64,000 bases of DNA, from contig JAPPMM010000047.1 in the NCBI GenBank assembly GCA_028819075.1, positions 62,001 to 126,000 on the forward strand. Reading direction: 5' to 3'. Origin of the DNA: Gammaproteobacteria bacterium. GTDB taxonomy: Bacteria; Gemmatimonadota; Gemmatimonadetes; Longimicrobiales; Gaopeijiaceae. Below are positions 50,145-60,088 of this stretch, piece after piece. The stretch's first letter is position 1. Every line of letters starts with the position of its first letter. A program made the position numbers and the translations under genes. The notes beneath the pieces are model-generated. The model saw only the letters and a program-made list of their open reading frames with translations. It did not search any database and was not told the origin of the DNA.

Positions 50145-50978
50145 GTGACCAAGGGAAACGGAGAGGCGGCCGCGCGCGCCACGGCCCACTACTGGGACAC
50201 GCTGGCGCCGCATCACTGGCGCCTCGAAAACAACTACCTGAACGTGCCGAGCGTGCGTCTGATCCTCGGCGACATTCGCCCACCCGTCATGGTCGTCGGT
50301 TCCGGGCAGGGGCTGATCGTCGAGGAGCTTCGGCGTCAGGGGCTGCGATGCGACGGCATCGATCTGAGCGCCGAGATGATGGAATACGCCAGGTTGCGCA
50401 GAGGCCTGTCCCTGGTTCGCGCGAATGCGACCGCGATGCCGTTCGCTGATGGGACCTATGAGACGGTCATCGTTGCGACCGGCGTCATCGACTTCATGGC
50501 CGATGCGCAGCAGATCGAGACGATCCTGCGCGAAGCGAACCGGATCGTTTCGGGGACGGGCAACGTCTTCGTCGCGTTCTACAGATACAGTGCGGCGCAG
50601 CAGCGCTTCCTGACCTCGCTTGGACTCCTGGGGGATAGCACGTTGCACATGCGGTCGGCAATGGTGCTGAGTCGCCTCGGCTTCGGTGCGCTGGTGGCGT
50701 GGGTGGCGAAGACGGCCGGGATCAGCACGCTCCAGGCCGTCCTGTTGTGCATCAGCACGGCCCTCGGATCGACGAAACGTGAACGCGCAGTAGCCCTCGC
50801 GATTCGGCGGGTGCTCGCTCAGGCCGGGGATCCCGACGCCTTCATCGAAGCGACGCCGGAGACGCAGCCGTACCGCGACAAGGCGGCGATCGGACGCCTG
50901 TTCGACAGCCTGTCGATGAGAATCGAGGACTGGCAGTCATCGAGCAGCTGCCATCTGGTGCGGGTGTCGCGGCAGTGA
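50145..50978 (+). CDS. Class I SAM-dependent methyltransferase
   Basis: A 277-residue methyltransferase starting at GTG 50145, nine bases after AAGGAGG. Motif I is VMVVGSGQGLIVEELRRQG near residue 48, motif II is CDGIDLSAEMMEYAR, post-motif is ANATAMPFADGTYETVIVA near 100, and IVSGTGNVFVAFYRYS follows. The C-terminal 100 residues include hydrophobic helices (MVLSRLGFGALVAWVAKTAG and LQAVLLCISTALG) that may bind a lipid or membrane. The methyl acceptor is unknown. It is divergent from the DUF4143 gene (100 bases) and within the segment bounded by the two small-RNA copies. Confidence 0.75.
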   Translation: MTKGNGEAAARATAHYWDTLAPHHWRLENNYLNVPSVRLILGDIRPPVMVVGSGQGLIVEELRRQGLRCDGIDLSAEMMEYARLRRGLSLVRANATAMPFADGTYETVIVATGVIDFMADAQQIETILREANRIVSGTGNVFVAFYRYSAAQQRFLTSLGLLGDSTLHMRSAMVLSRLGFGALVAWVAKTAGISTLQAVLLCISTALGSTKRERAVALAIRRVLAQAGDPDAFIEATPETQPYRDKAAIGRLFDSLSMRIEDWQSSSSCHLVRVSRQ

Positions 50979-50994
50979 AGGTCACGACCACCGG

Positions 50995-51597
50995 TTACGG
51001 GGAATCGGCCGGCAGGATGCGATACTGGAAGGACACGCCCAGGCTGATACGCGCGCTCGGATCGGCTCGGTCTTCGGATCCGACAGCGGCTTCGGTCGAG
51101 ATGGTCATTCGGCGGACAGTCCAACCCACCCCCAGTCCGAATCCTGTCACGTTGTACGTGTCTCCACGCATGGACTCGGGTTCCGTCTTGATCACGCCGG
51201 TCCCGTATTCCACGAGCCCGTAGACGATCGGCCCCTCGCCCTGGCCCAGGCCCAGGCGGACCCGGCCGAGATACTGATGATCACGCCGGGTCTTGTGGTC
51301 GTACTGCACGTTCCAGCGAACCATCTGGGCCAGGAATCCCATGGACGCCCAAGCGGCGGTATCCGGGAAACGCACCACGACATCCAGATTGGCCCCCGGA
51401 GAGAACAAGCCGACGAGCTCTCCCCTCATCCCAACGAGCACGTCGGGCAGCGGACGGTCCTCCTTTGAGCCGTCGCGCTCCCCGTTCACCTCCTGAGCCT
51501 CCAGGATGGACGCGGTCAACGCTCCCGCGGCAAGCGCGACGATGCCAAACCTTGCTCCACGCCACTCCACGCTAGTCTTCCCCCGCGCATTCTGCAT
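50995..51597 (-). CDS. Outer-membrane beta-barrel protein
   Basis: A 200-residue exported protein with a signal peptide (ARFGIVALAAGALTASILEAQ). Alternating hydrophobic strands follow (VLVGMRGELVGLFSPGA, VVVRFPDTAAWASMGF, HQYLGRVRLGLGQG, NVTGFGLGVGWTV, RISLGVSFQYRI), ending near a terminal aromatic strand. No enzyme motif. It is convergent with the methyltransferase gene. The family resembles small porin-like barrels and differs from that at 445-1080. Confidence 0.6.
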   Translation of the reverse strand: MQNARGKTSVEWRGARFGIVALAAGALTASILEAQEVNGERDGSKEDRPLPDVLVGMRGELVGLFSPGANLDVVVRFPDTAAWASMGFLAQMVRWNVQYDHKTRRDHQYLGRVRLGLGQGEGPIVYGLVEYGTGVIKTEPESMRGDTYNVTGFGLGVGWTVRRMTISTEAAVGSEDRADPSARISLGVSFQYRILPADSP

Positions 51598-51782
51598 GCG
51601 TTCTGGAGATGCTACATCTGGAAGCGTCGGACTCCGACACCTCCATCTTTCCTTATCCCCGGCGTACCTCGCAACGGTTCGAGGAGGGGATCGCCTAGCG
51701 CTCAGGATGATGGAGATGATCGAGGGCTACGACCCGGAGGAGTGCGAGGGGATTAATGGGGGAGTAGGTCCTGTCCGAGGTG

Positions 51783-51864
51783 AGAACACACGAAGACCCG
51801 CGCCGGAGCGCGGGCCTCGGAAAGGGGGCAGTGCGATGGCTTGGCCATGCGCAGGTGCGTCCCG
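51783..51864 (-). ncRNA. Candidate small RNA, copy 2
   Basis: Second copy of the element at 44541-44619, same orientation. The ~80 transcribed bases differ at one position from copy 1 up to the terminator stem (GGC-CAA-GCC in the first hairpin). The -35 TTGACA (51900-51895) is kept but the -10 position is GAGCAT (51876-51871), weaker than TAGCGT in copy 1. It lies upstream of the barrel gene on the same strand, so here it cannot be the terminator of a coding gene on its 5' side. That supports an independent RNA gene or a mobile repeat. Confidence 0.5.
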
Positions 51865-51906
51865 CACCGGATGCTCGCAGCCCACTCTTGCGTGTGTCAA
51901 GGGGTC

Positions 51907-52281
51907 GAACCGGATGCGATGGTACTGCTGCTTGCAGACGTGCGCAATGAACGGGGAAAGCAAGCGTTGTCGCGGAGCGGTTTCTTCGATGATCCGATGT
52001 AGGAAGGGCCTGGGGAACCATCTGCGGGCGTGAGGACGCGGAATGGTCTCCGACCCTAGGCCTGTCGAATTGACGGAACGGATGACGTTAGGCATCATGG
52101 GGCTCGTATGCCCTTCGACGAGCACGCTAGGATTTGAGAACGAAGCGAGGCACAACTCGGGCAGAATGGGAAGGGCACAACCAGCTGAAATGCGGACAAC
52201 GAAGGGGATGTGACCCCACACCCGTCGCTCACGACGCCTTGCGGGTGCCTCGCAATGACCATGGAGGAGGGACAGGCCTAG
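51907..52281. other. Intergenic upstream of the DISARM-like operon, no gene seen
   Basis: A 375-base stretch before the DrmE-like gene. It holds the presumed promoter region of the operon, but no canonical -35/-10 pair stands out, and GGAGGAGG lies about 10 bases before the ATG at 52282. GC falls through this stretch toward the composition of the defence genes. No repeat or open frame with a recognisable product was found. Confidence 0.5.
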
Positions 52282-54843
52282 ATGGAAGGCGCCACCTGGG
52301 AGAACCCCAGCAACGAGTCTCTGGTCACACAGAACGTCTGGAGGCACTACCCTTGGCTCAAGGACTTGTTCGTGTCCTCAGGCAACGCTGCAACTGGAGC
52401 ACCTTTCCCACCCTTTCTCGGGGCACTCCTTCACACGATGGACCGCGGCTCTCTGGCACCGAGCTGCATCGTACTACCAGCCAAGGACGGTTGCGCGTTC
52501 TCCTTGGCGCTCGCTAGCGCCTTACATGCCATCTGGGAGCAATTTGAACACGTCGAACTGGATCAGTTGACCACTCCCTTGAAAGCTGGAATCAAGGTGA
52601 AGGTCGCCCCAGAAAACCGCGTTTGGTTAGTAGAACGCGACGGAGTTGTCCTTTTCGGCGAGCGTCGGATCGCGCTTAGGAATCCAGTTGACGACCAGAT
52701 CAGCTACATGAAGGAGAGCGAAGCGTTTCGCCTCACGACCACAGAGAGCAAAGGTCCAAAGCCAAAGAAAGGCAGCAGGATCAGTCCTTGGCAGGCTTCG
52801 CCGGTCGATCAGCTGCTGGGGATCAACACTGGAGGCAATCTTGACGTCTTCGGAACCCAAACGGTATTGGTGGCTCCACAACAGAAGACCCAACTCTTGG
52901 CGGACACGACTGTCGTCTCCGGATCCGGTCGCCTACGTCCACACGCATCTGAGCTCATTACATGGGGAAGAGTAAAGAAGAATGGTCGCACTGTTGCGAA
53001 GGACCAGTCCGTCGAGCCAATTGTTGCCGTCACGCATTCTGTTGCTCTCATGGCAGAAGCGTGTCGGCGTTTCAAGGATGACGAACGAAGAGTTGTTGTA
53101 AATGGGGCTGCCGGACTCGCTGGGGACTCTAGCGCTTTCTACGAGACGTCCGAGAGACATAAACTAATGATCCTGAGCGATCACTCGGAGCTTGATGAGG
53201 TACGACTTCTCCAAGATCGAGGTTGCGAGGTATGGGCACCGGATCCAGAAACGGTGTTGCCTCTCCTTGGAAATGTCGATCAACTGGCATCCCCGGTGAC
53301 GCGAACGCATATTATGATCCGCAACTGTCGCGATCTCGCAGTTGTACCAATCATGGTGTCTGACGAGAAGATCGAGAAACTCCATGACCTGATCGATGAA
53401 GCGTGGTCCCGCCGGCCAAGTGAGGATATGGCTAGGTTGAACAGCTTGACATGGCGGGTATTGCTCCTCGCTACGGAGTGGGTCGGAGCACCGAATAAGG
53501 CCACACTTGATGCGTTTGAAACGGTGGTTCGAACACTCCAATCAACCATTCGGGCAGAGCGAGCTTGGATGAGAGCGAGCGTTCGAAATGCCCTTGAGCG
53601 CGCTCTCGATATCGCCACAGACCTACTTGCGATCCGCGAATCGGGTGTGGATAAGGGAAACGCACTTCTCGCCCATCTCGAAGAAGAGAGCGACACGGCG
53701 ATTGTCGCCCGGAACACCGTGGCCAAGAATCAGGTAGGATGGTTCTTGGATACGGCGGACATTGAGTGTCCCGTATATCTGCCGTACAAGATGTCACACG
53801 AGACGTACGATTCCATCGTATTGTGCTCGTGGCCGGGAAGGAGTCGTATGTCGAGAATCGTGGCGCAGTATCCGAGTCGACGCATTGCTGTCCTATGCTA
53901 TCCCTTCGAAGAACGCTGGCTATCTCTATATGCTAACCGGTGGATCAAGGAATGGAAGAGATTCCGAAGACCAGTGCGAGAGATCACTCGGATGACCGGA
54001 CTGAACGGATGGTCAACGGCTAAGGAATTCGACCGGCCGAAAAGTGTACCAAGGGTACAGGACGGCGACAGACATCGAACTGATCCCGTATCGTCTCTCT
54101 TGGCGAGTCGCAAGAAGACGAGTCATGAAAAAGTCGAACATTATCAGGTCCGGGAAGCACGGTACGTCGGATTCGAAGGGGATGGCTACTCGTATCTCAC
54201 CGATGCACACAAGGTGCCGCTTCTGACAGACTTGATCCTGGGTTACAGGCCCGACGTGCACCGCATTCCACTGGTATCGGCCAAGGAACTCGTGGTAGGC
54301 GACTTCGTGTTGTTCAGGGAGCGTGGCGACCGTGACATGATTGCCGCGGTAGCGGAGCAAGAGATCGGAACTGGGGCCTACGCCTCTCTCCGCAACCTGG
54401 CGAAGCGTTGGCGACCAGCGGTAGCGTCACTCGGTCACAACTTCGAGGACATTTACACGGTCTTGCGTCGCGCTGGGCTCCGTCGTCAGCCGGCTACGGT
54501 ACGCACTTGGTTGTACGATGATGACCGGATCGGTCCTCAGGACAAGGCAGACTTGGAGACGATCGCAAGGGCGAGCGGGAGGAAGCAACTCCTCGGCGGG
54601 TTGGAGGACACTTGGAACGCCATCGTCAGACTGCGAACGGAACACCGCCAAGCGGGATCAACACTGAGTAGACTCCTACTGTCAGAGTTGCCTTCCTACA
54701 TCGAGACCACCCTGTCAACACCCTGCCGGATCAAGCTGACTCTGGGCAACGCATGGGTCGTTGAGGTAGAGGAGGTCGCCGCTGCGATGGAGAGTCGCCC
54801 TCAATGGGAGGTGAACAGTTTCCTGTTGGACGACGAACACTAG
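52282..54843 (+). CDS. drmE: DrmE-like protein of class 2 DISARM
   Basis: An 853-residue cytoplasmic protein with no signal or membrane segment. I recognise it by position and by local sequence resemblance to DrmE: GYSYLTDAHKVPLLTDLIL, LVVGDFVLFRERGDRDMIAA near residue 680, LYDDDRIGPQDKADLETIA near 755 and WNAIVRLRTEHRQAGSTLS near 780. DrmE is the class 2 specific component of DISARM, whose biochemical function is unknown. The N-terminal 450 residues contain alternating strand-helix segments with no Walker motifs. It is the first gene of a five-gene run on this strand; the next ATG is nine bases after its stop. The identification needs a profile search. Confidence 0.6.
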   Translation: MEGATWENPSNESLVTQNVWRHYPWLKDLFVSSGNAATGAPFPPFLGALLHTMDRGSLAPSCIVLPAKDGCAFSLALASALHAIWEQFEHVELDQLTTPLKAGIKVKVAPENRVWLVERDGVVLFGERRIALRNPVDDQISYMKESEAFRLTTTESKGPKPKKGSRISPWQASPVDQLLGINTGGNLDVFGTQTVLVAPQQKTQLLADTTVVSGSGRLRPHASELITWGRVKKNGRTVAKDQSVEPIVAVTHSVALMAEACRRFKDDERRVVVNGAAGLAGDSSAFYETSERHKLMILSDHSELDEVRLLQDRGCEVWAPDPETVLPLLGNVDQLASPVTRTHIMIRNCRDLAVVPIMVSDEKIEKLHDLIDEAWSRRPSEDMARLNSLTWRVLLLATEWVGAPNKATLDAFETVVRTLQSTIRAERAWMRASVRNALERALDIATDLLAIRESGVDKGNALLAHLEEESDTAIVARNTVAKNQVGWFLDTADIECPVYLPYKMSHETYDSIVLCSWPGRSRMSRIVAQYPSRRIAVLCYPFEERWLSLYANRWIKEWKRFRRPVREITRMTGLNGWSTAKEFDRPKSVPRVQDGDRHRTDPVSSLLASRKKTSHEKVEHYQVREARYVGFEGDGYSYLTDAHKVPLLTDLILGYRPDVHRIPLVSAKELVVGDFVLFRERGDRDMIAAVAEQEIGTGAYASLRNLAKRWRPAVASLGHNFEDIYTVLRRAGLRRQPATVRTWLYDDDRIGPQDKADLETIARASGRKQLLGGLEDTWNAIVRLRTEHRQAGSTLSRLLLSELPSYIETTLSTPCRIKLTLGNAWVVEVEEVAAAMESRPQWEVNSFLLDDEH

Positions 54844-54851
54844 AGGACGCT

Positions 54852-56609
54852 ATGAGCCGCATGATCCCCCCAAGGGTGCATCCGGACACCCCTTCCTCGG
54901 AACACCAAGTCTACCGTCGCCTGAGGAACGACCCCGGCACAGAGGAGTGGACCGTGCTCCACTCACTGGGCCTAGCTCGTCGCGGGGAGAAGCCCTTTGG
55001 CGAAATCGATTTCGTGGCTCTTATCCCCGGATCGGGCGTTGTTTGCTTGGAAGTAAAGGGTGGAGGAGTGCGTTGCCAAGATGGAATGTGGTATACTCGT
55101 GACCGGTACGGACGTGAACACCGCCTCTCGCGTTCCCCAATCGCTCAAGTGCGCGATGCCGTCTTCGGACTTCGCTCCGCGGTACGACAACAGTTCGGCA
55201 ACTGGTCGGAGCTAGCTTCCCTCCTCTACAGTTCAGCGGTCGTTCTTCCTGATGTCAGCAGGTTTCCTGACAGTCCCGATCATGATTCCGAGGAAGTGAT
55301 CGATGTCGACGCCCTCAGAGAACCGATCTCGCGATCGATCATGACAGCGGTCGCGAATGATGCGAGACGCCTCAAGAAGACCAAGCAAATGCGTTTGGCC
55401 ACGCCGAAGAATCTCAGACTGCTACGCAACTACTTGCGTCCCAATTTCGACGTCGCGCTTGCTCGCTCCACTGTGATTCGGCGATCCGAGGAACGCATCG
55501 TGCAGCTAACGGAAGAGCAGTACGATGCACTCGACCTCCTTGAGCGCAATCCTCGTTGCGTCGTAGAGGGAGCTGCCGGCACAGGTAAGACTCTTCTTGC
55601 TCTCGAGTTGGCTCGCCGGGTCGTTTCAGATGTGAACAAGATTCTGCTGGTTTGCTACAACCGTCTCTTGGGTGAGTGGCTCTCGCAAAGGGTTGGCGAG
55701 ATATGTCCGGAACGCACCGTGGCGGCAGGAAGCTACCATCGTCACATGAAAGACCTGATCCTGAGCAGCGCTGTGGCAGAGGAGTTTCGTGAGGCGGAGC
55801 GATCTGCAGGACAGAATAGCGAGGACCTTTTTGATCTTGTATATCCACTCTATGGGCAACTCGCGCTGTCAGAATCACTTGGGTTATGGGATCTCTGTAT
55901 CATGGATGAAGCGCAAGACCTAGTGACTGAACCCGTACTTGACGTCATCGATGAGGGCCTGACCGGTGGCCTGCGAGAGGGACGATGGGTAATGCTCGGT
56001 GACTTCAACCGGCAGGCAATTTATTCGAGATCACACGACGACTGGGGCGAAACCCTATCGAAATATGTAGCGCCAGGGCGCTACACGATCGCACCACTTA
56101 CACGCAATTGCAGAAATACCTACAGGATTGGGGAAGAGACGGCCTTGCTGTCCGGATTTGACACCTTGCCCTATAGACTAGACGATTCGGACTGTCTTCC
56201 GGTAGACTACCGCTACTGGCGGAATCGGAAACACCAAGTATCTCGTCTGAGGGAAGTCTTGGAGGCACTCGCGAGGGACGGGGTTCCCTTGGTGGACATC
56301 GTAGTCCTTTCTCCTCGCAAGTTCGAGAATTCAGTTGCTTCAGAGCTCGGTCAACGGATCACACCCGTCGACCATCTCGGGAAGAAGAGGGATCGGATCG
56401 CATTCTCTACAATCCACGCGTTCAAGGGTCTTGAGAGTCCCGTAACGGTGGTATGCGACGTAGAGGAGATTGAGGGAGATCGCAACCGATCTCTCCTGTA
56501 CGTTGGGATGTCCCGGGCGCGAAGCTACCTCATCGTCCTACTACACGAACGCCTCAAGGGCACTGCGGCCGAGGCCATGGATCGAAGGCTGAGAGGACCA
56601 TTCGGATGA
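54852..56609 (+). CDS. NERD-domain UvrD/Rep-like helicase
   Basis: A 585-residue protein; ATG 54852 follows AGAGGA, while an earlier overlapping start at 54804 has no ribosome site. Residues about 30-140 are a nuclease-related NERD domain with GEIDFVALIPGSGVVCLEVK, the PD-(D/E)xK-like acidic/lysine core. Superfamily 1 helicase motifs follow: Walker A VEGAAGTGKTLLALELA near 239, Walker B LCIMDEAQDL near 353, LTRNCRNTYRI near 415, STIHAFKGLESPVTVVCD near 525 and LLYVGMSRARSYLIVL near 560. It overlaps the DrmA gene by four bases. NERD-helicases are known as stand-alone defence-island proteins but are not core DISARM genes, so here it is probably an accessory effector. Confidence 0.85.
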   Translation: MSRMIPPRVHPDTPSSEHQVYRRLRNDPGTEEWTVLHSLGLARRGEKPFGEIDFVALIPGSGVVCLEVKGGGVRCQDGMWYTRDRYGREHRLSRSPIAQVRDAVFGLRSAVRQQFGNWSELASLLYSSAVVLPDVSRFPDSPDHDSEEVIDVDALREPISRSIMTAVANDARRLKKTKQMRLATPKNLRLLRNYLRPNFDVALARSTVIRRSEERIVQLTEEQYDALDLLERNPRCVVEGAAGTGKTLLALELARRVVSDVNKILLVCYNRLLGEWLSQRVGEICPERTVAAGSYHRHMKDLILSSAVAEEFREAERSAGQNSEDLFDLVYPLYGQLALSESLGLWDLCIMDEAQDLVTEPVLDVIDEGLTGGLREGRWVMLGDFNRQAIYSRSHDDWGETLSKYVAPGRYTIAPLTRNCRNTYRIGEETALLSGFDTLPYRLDDSDCLPVDYRYWRNRKHQVSRLREVLEALARDGVPLVDIVVLSPRKFENSVASELGQRITPVDHLGKKRDRIAFSTIHAFKGLESPVTVVCDVEEIEGDRNRSLLYVGMSRARSYLIVLLHERLKGTAAEAMDRRLRGPFG

Positions 56610-59600
56610 CAGACACGGCTACGGGATCGGAGGAAGTACGGAGATTCATAATTGACTCTCTAAGGGCGGAGTTGGTCGGACCGGACCCGGGTTTGCCAGC
56701 GGTCCAGACGGGAGTCGGGACCAACAGCGTCAAGGGTGAGGAGATCTTGAGATCGGAAGACCCGCCCAGAATGCGGTACGGCGCCGGGATACTCTTCCCG
56801 CGCCAGAGTAGCATCCAAGAACAGGACGATACAGAAGTAGCTGAAGGTGAATCGGCGAAACAAGAAGATCAAGAGTATTTGGGTGGCGATTCCCGCCGGC
56901 CATCGTCGGCTCGAGAACTTAGGTCAGAAGCAGACACGGAACAGGAAATCAACAGGGCAAACGAATACCTCCCGAGTGGACTGGGATTGACGGCGGTGGT
57001 ACGTCTGCCTCCCAAGCTTGTGGTCGAGATCCAAGCTGGCCGGTATGAGCCTGAGATACTGCGCGGGCAGAAGGGACGGCGAGACAAAGACGGCAACGAG
57101 CGCCCGTACCAGGCATGGCGGCGTATCCCCATCTGCCAGACCGTCTCCTTCACCCGTGATCAACTGCTTTCCAAGAAGATACACGAGGAGAATGTCGAGA
57201 CAGGGTCCGCGGTCGTCAAGATGAAATTGCACGTCTTCGTCCGAGATCCTGGTATTCACCGTACGCCACCAGACTCGCACATGATCACCTTTACCTTGAT
57301 CAACGCTACAACAGCTTACGGGACGAGAAGGAACGACACGTGCCTATTCCAGTGCAGCTTTTCTGTGAGCGGTGAGGGTGACACTTGCTTCCTGGAGTAT
57401 CCGGATCGTGTCGACTCGACCCCGACAGATCCGTCCTCGTCACGCACGCCGCACGCTGCTGACTTGGAGCGGCACACGATGCGTCTGCTGTATCGCGGAC
57501 GGAGAGTCTTCGCTGTCGGCCATGGATGCGCCCCTGAATGGAACGAGACGAACTCTGACGCCACCGATCGAATTCGAACGGAGGTGATGCCCGGTTTCGA
57601 AATCAAGCCCATCTACCCAACGGAACTCTCGTCCGTTGACCTGAATATGGAGAGACTCGCGGAGGATGAGCGGTTGTCGATTCGAAGTGGCGAACGCTTG
57701 GCGAAACTCTATGCCGCTTGGATTGATGATCTCGAACACGCGGTCGATCAAGACGACAGCATTCCGCCGGACTTGCTGCCCGCCGCAAGAACAAACATCT
57801 CCCGAGCCAACGCGTGTCTTCGTCGAATGCTCACTGGAATACAATACCTCCGAAAGAGCCGGAACGTGCGCCGTGCCTTTGCAATCATGAACCGAGCAAT
57901 GCTGATGCAGCAGCTCCACTATCGCCTGTCGACGAGCCCGCGCGGTTGGAAACAACGAGGCAGAAATTTGAAATTGACTCAGCCATATGAGCCCCCTGAA
58001 TACAAGGACACGACCAACAAGTGGCGCCCCTTTCAGTTTGCCTTCGTCCTTTTGAACATAGCCTCATTCTTGGACCCATCTGACGATCACCGTGCCGTTG
58101 TCGATGTCATCTGGTTTCCCACCGGTGGTGGCAAGACGGAAGCTTACCTCGGGCTCAGTGCATTTGCTATCCTCTGGCGCAGATTGCAAAGACCGAAGAC
58201 CTCGGGGACGGCAGTACTGATGCGGTATACGCTCCGTCTCTTGACGACACAGCAATATCAAAGGGCATCATCACTCATCTGCGCTCTCGAGTACTTGCGT
58301 CGGCAACAGCCTCACTACTTGGGTGCCACCCCAGTGACCATTGGCCTTTGGGTCGGAGGAAGCGTAACACCAAACAACGATGCCCAAGCTAAAGCTGCGC
58401 TTTCTAGAATGGAGAGGAAGGGGAACAACGAAAACCGCTTTGTATTGGTAGCATGTCCCTGGTGCGGCGCAGGTATGGGAGCGTACCGCTTTAACAAGGT
58501 ATTTCGCGTTGTCGGCTACCAGAAGGTTCCTTCGTTGCAACGGGTCGGACATGTCTGCGCCGATCCCGACTGCGATTTTCATAACGCGCCGGGTTTGCCT
58601 GTTCTCGTCACAGATGACGCCATCTACAAGACCCCGCCCACCCTTCTCATTGGCACCGTCGACAAATTCGCCCTTCTCCCTTGGTATCCAGACGCATCAG
58701 CGATCTTTGGACTCCGAAACGGGCATCGGGAAAACCCTCCGCCCGACTTAATCGTCCAAGACGAACTTCATCTCATCTCGGGTCCGCTTGGCTCCATGGT
58801 CGGGCACTACGAAACCGTTATCGGCGAACTCTGTACTTCAAACGCCGGGCGTACCCCGAAGATCGTCGCGTCCACCGCAACCATCGCCCGTGCACCAGAT
58901 CAAGTGAGATCCTTGTACGCACGGGAGTCGTTTCTCTTTCCACCACAGGGACTTGAATGGGGTAATTCCTTCTTCGCCGAAGAGCGCCGCGATCTCTATG
59001 GGCGGTACTACTTGGGCGTTTTCGCGACCGGATTATCTTCCCAGCAGACGGCCATGGTCCGAGTCATGTCTGCTTTGCTGCAAGCTCCGCGCTTGTCTCG
59101 ACCAGCCAGCATCCCCGCTGTGGATCCCTACTGGACACTCATCACCTACTTCAACTCGATCAGGGAACTGGGCTCCGCCGCGACGCTCGTAAGCGCGGAC
59201 ATCAGAGAGTACATGAGGGTTCTTCATCGTCGGATGGGCCTTACAAGACAGTGGAATGCGAAAGGGACGGATGATGATCGACGTCGTTGGATTACTTCAC
59301 CAACTTTAGAGCTCACTAGCAGAGTGCCGAGTGGAGAAATATCTTCGACACTTCAACGACTCTTCGATTCCTATACCGGTAACCCGGGGTCTGCCGTCGA
59401 CATCTGCCTTGCAACCAATATGATTCAGGTCGGTTTGGATGTTGGCCGCTTGGGCCTTATGATGGTCGCTGGCCAACCAAAAACGACCGCCGAGTATATT
59501 CAAGCCACTAGTCGTGTCGGGCGTCGGCGGGGGCAGCCAGGGTTGGTCGTTGTACTTCTGAATCCCTCCAAGCCACGCGATCGCTCTCACTACGAACATT

Positions 59601-60067
59601 TTCGCGCATACCACGAGCAACTGGACAGTGCGGTAGAGCCGACCAGCGTTACGCCTTTTGCTGTGCCGGTACGCGATCGTGCGTTGCATGCTTTGATCGT
59701 TACCTTGATCCGCTATTGGGGAGACAATAACCTCCGCCGACGCCCGGACGCGCCGCTGCAGGAAGATCTCGTTGATCGCGTTCGGTCGGTCATCCGAAAG
59801 CGGATAGAGGAAGTCGATCCAGAGGAGCTGGACGCTGCGCTAGATGATTTTTCCTATATTATTGGTCGGTGGCATGCCACCCAACCAGGACGATACGGGA
59901 GGTTTGGTCCACAGGATGAAGAGACACCACTGATGTACCCTTTTGGGACGGAACCACTGCCAGGGTGGGATGCCGCGGCTTGTGAGCCTCCATGGCCCAC
60001 CGCTTCTTCGATGAGAAGCGTTGATGCGGATTGCGAGTTGGGCGTGATTGGTTACTACTACGATTAA
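56606..60067 (+). CDS. drmA: DISARM helicase DrmA
   Basis: A 1153-residue superfamily 2 helicase. Walker A is WFPTGGGKTEAYLGL near residue 505, the DExH box is IVQDELHLISGPLGSMVG near 716, and the C-terminal helicase motifs are TNMIQVGLDVGRLGLMMVAG near 945 and YIQATSRVGRRRGQPGLVVV near 965, all typical of DrmA. A CPWCG motif near 619 and a CADPDCDF motif near 651 may form a zinc site inserted between the helicase motifs. DrmA with DrmB loads onto phage DNA and blocks it in the DISARM system. The ATG overlaps the upstream stop (ATGA). Confidence 0.85.
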   Translation: MTDTATGSEEVRRFIIDSLRAELVGPDPGLPAVQTGVGTNSVKGEEILRSEDPPRMRYGAGILFPRQSSIQEQDDTEVAEGESAKQEDQEYLGGDSRRPSSARELRSEADTEQEINRANEYLPSGLGLTAVVRLPPKLVVEIQAGRYEPEILRGQKGRRDKDGNERPYQAWRRIPICQTVSFTRDQLLSKKIHEENVETGSAVVKMKLHVFVRDPGIHRTPPDSHMITFTLINATTAYGTRRNDTCLFQCSFSVSGEGDTCFLEYPDRVDSTPTDPSSSRTPHAADLERHTMRLLYRGRRVFAVGHGCAPEWNETNSDATDRIRTEVMPGFEIKPIYPTELSSVDLNMERLAEDERLSIRSGERLAKLYAAWIDDLEHAVDQDDSIPPDLLPAARTNISRANACLRRMLTGIQYLRKSRNVRRAFAIMNRAMLMQQLHYRLSTSPRGWKQRGRNLKLTQPYEPPEYKDTTNKWRPFQFAFVLLNIASFLDPSDDHRAVVDVIWFPTGGGKTEAYLGLSAFAILWRRLQRPKTSGTAVLMRYTLRLLTTQQYQRASSLICALEYLRRQQPHYLGATPVTIGLWVGGSVTPNNDAQAKAALSRMERKGNNENRFVLVACPWCGAGMGAYRFNKVFRVVGYQKVPSLQRVGHVCADPDCDFHNAPGLPVLVTDDAIYKTPPTLLIGTVDKFALLPWYPDASAIFGLRNGHRENPPPDLIVQDELHLISGPLGSMVGHYETVIGELCTSNAGRTPKIVASTATIARAPDQVRSLYARESFLFPPQGLEWGNSFFAEERRDLYGRYYLGVFATGLSSQQTAMVRVMSALLQAPRLSRPASIPAVDPYWTLITYFNSIRELGSAATLVSADIREYMRVLHRRMGLTRQWNAKGTDDDRRRWITSPTLELTSRVPSGEISSTLQRLFDSYTGNPGSAVDICLATNMIQVGLDVGRLGLMMVAGQPKTTAEYIQATSRVGRRRGQPGLVVVLLNPSKPRDRSHYEHFRAYHEQLDSAVEPTSVTPFAVPVRDRALHALIVTLIRYWGDNNLRRRPDAPLQEDLVDRVRSVIRKRIEEVDPEELDAALDDFSYIIGRWHATQPGRYGRFGPQDEETPLMYPFGTEPLPGWDAAACEPPWPTASSMRSVDADCELGVIGYYYD

Positions 60068-60088
60068 TGCGCAAGGGAGTTTTGAAAA

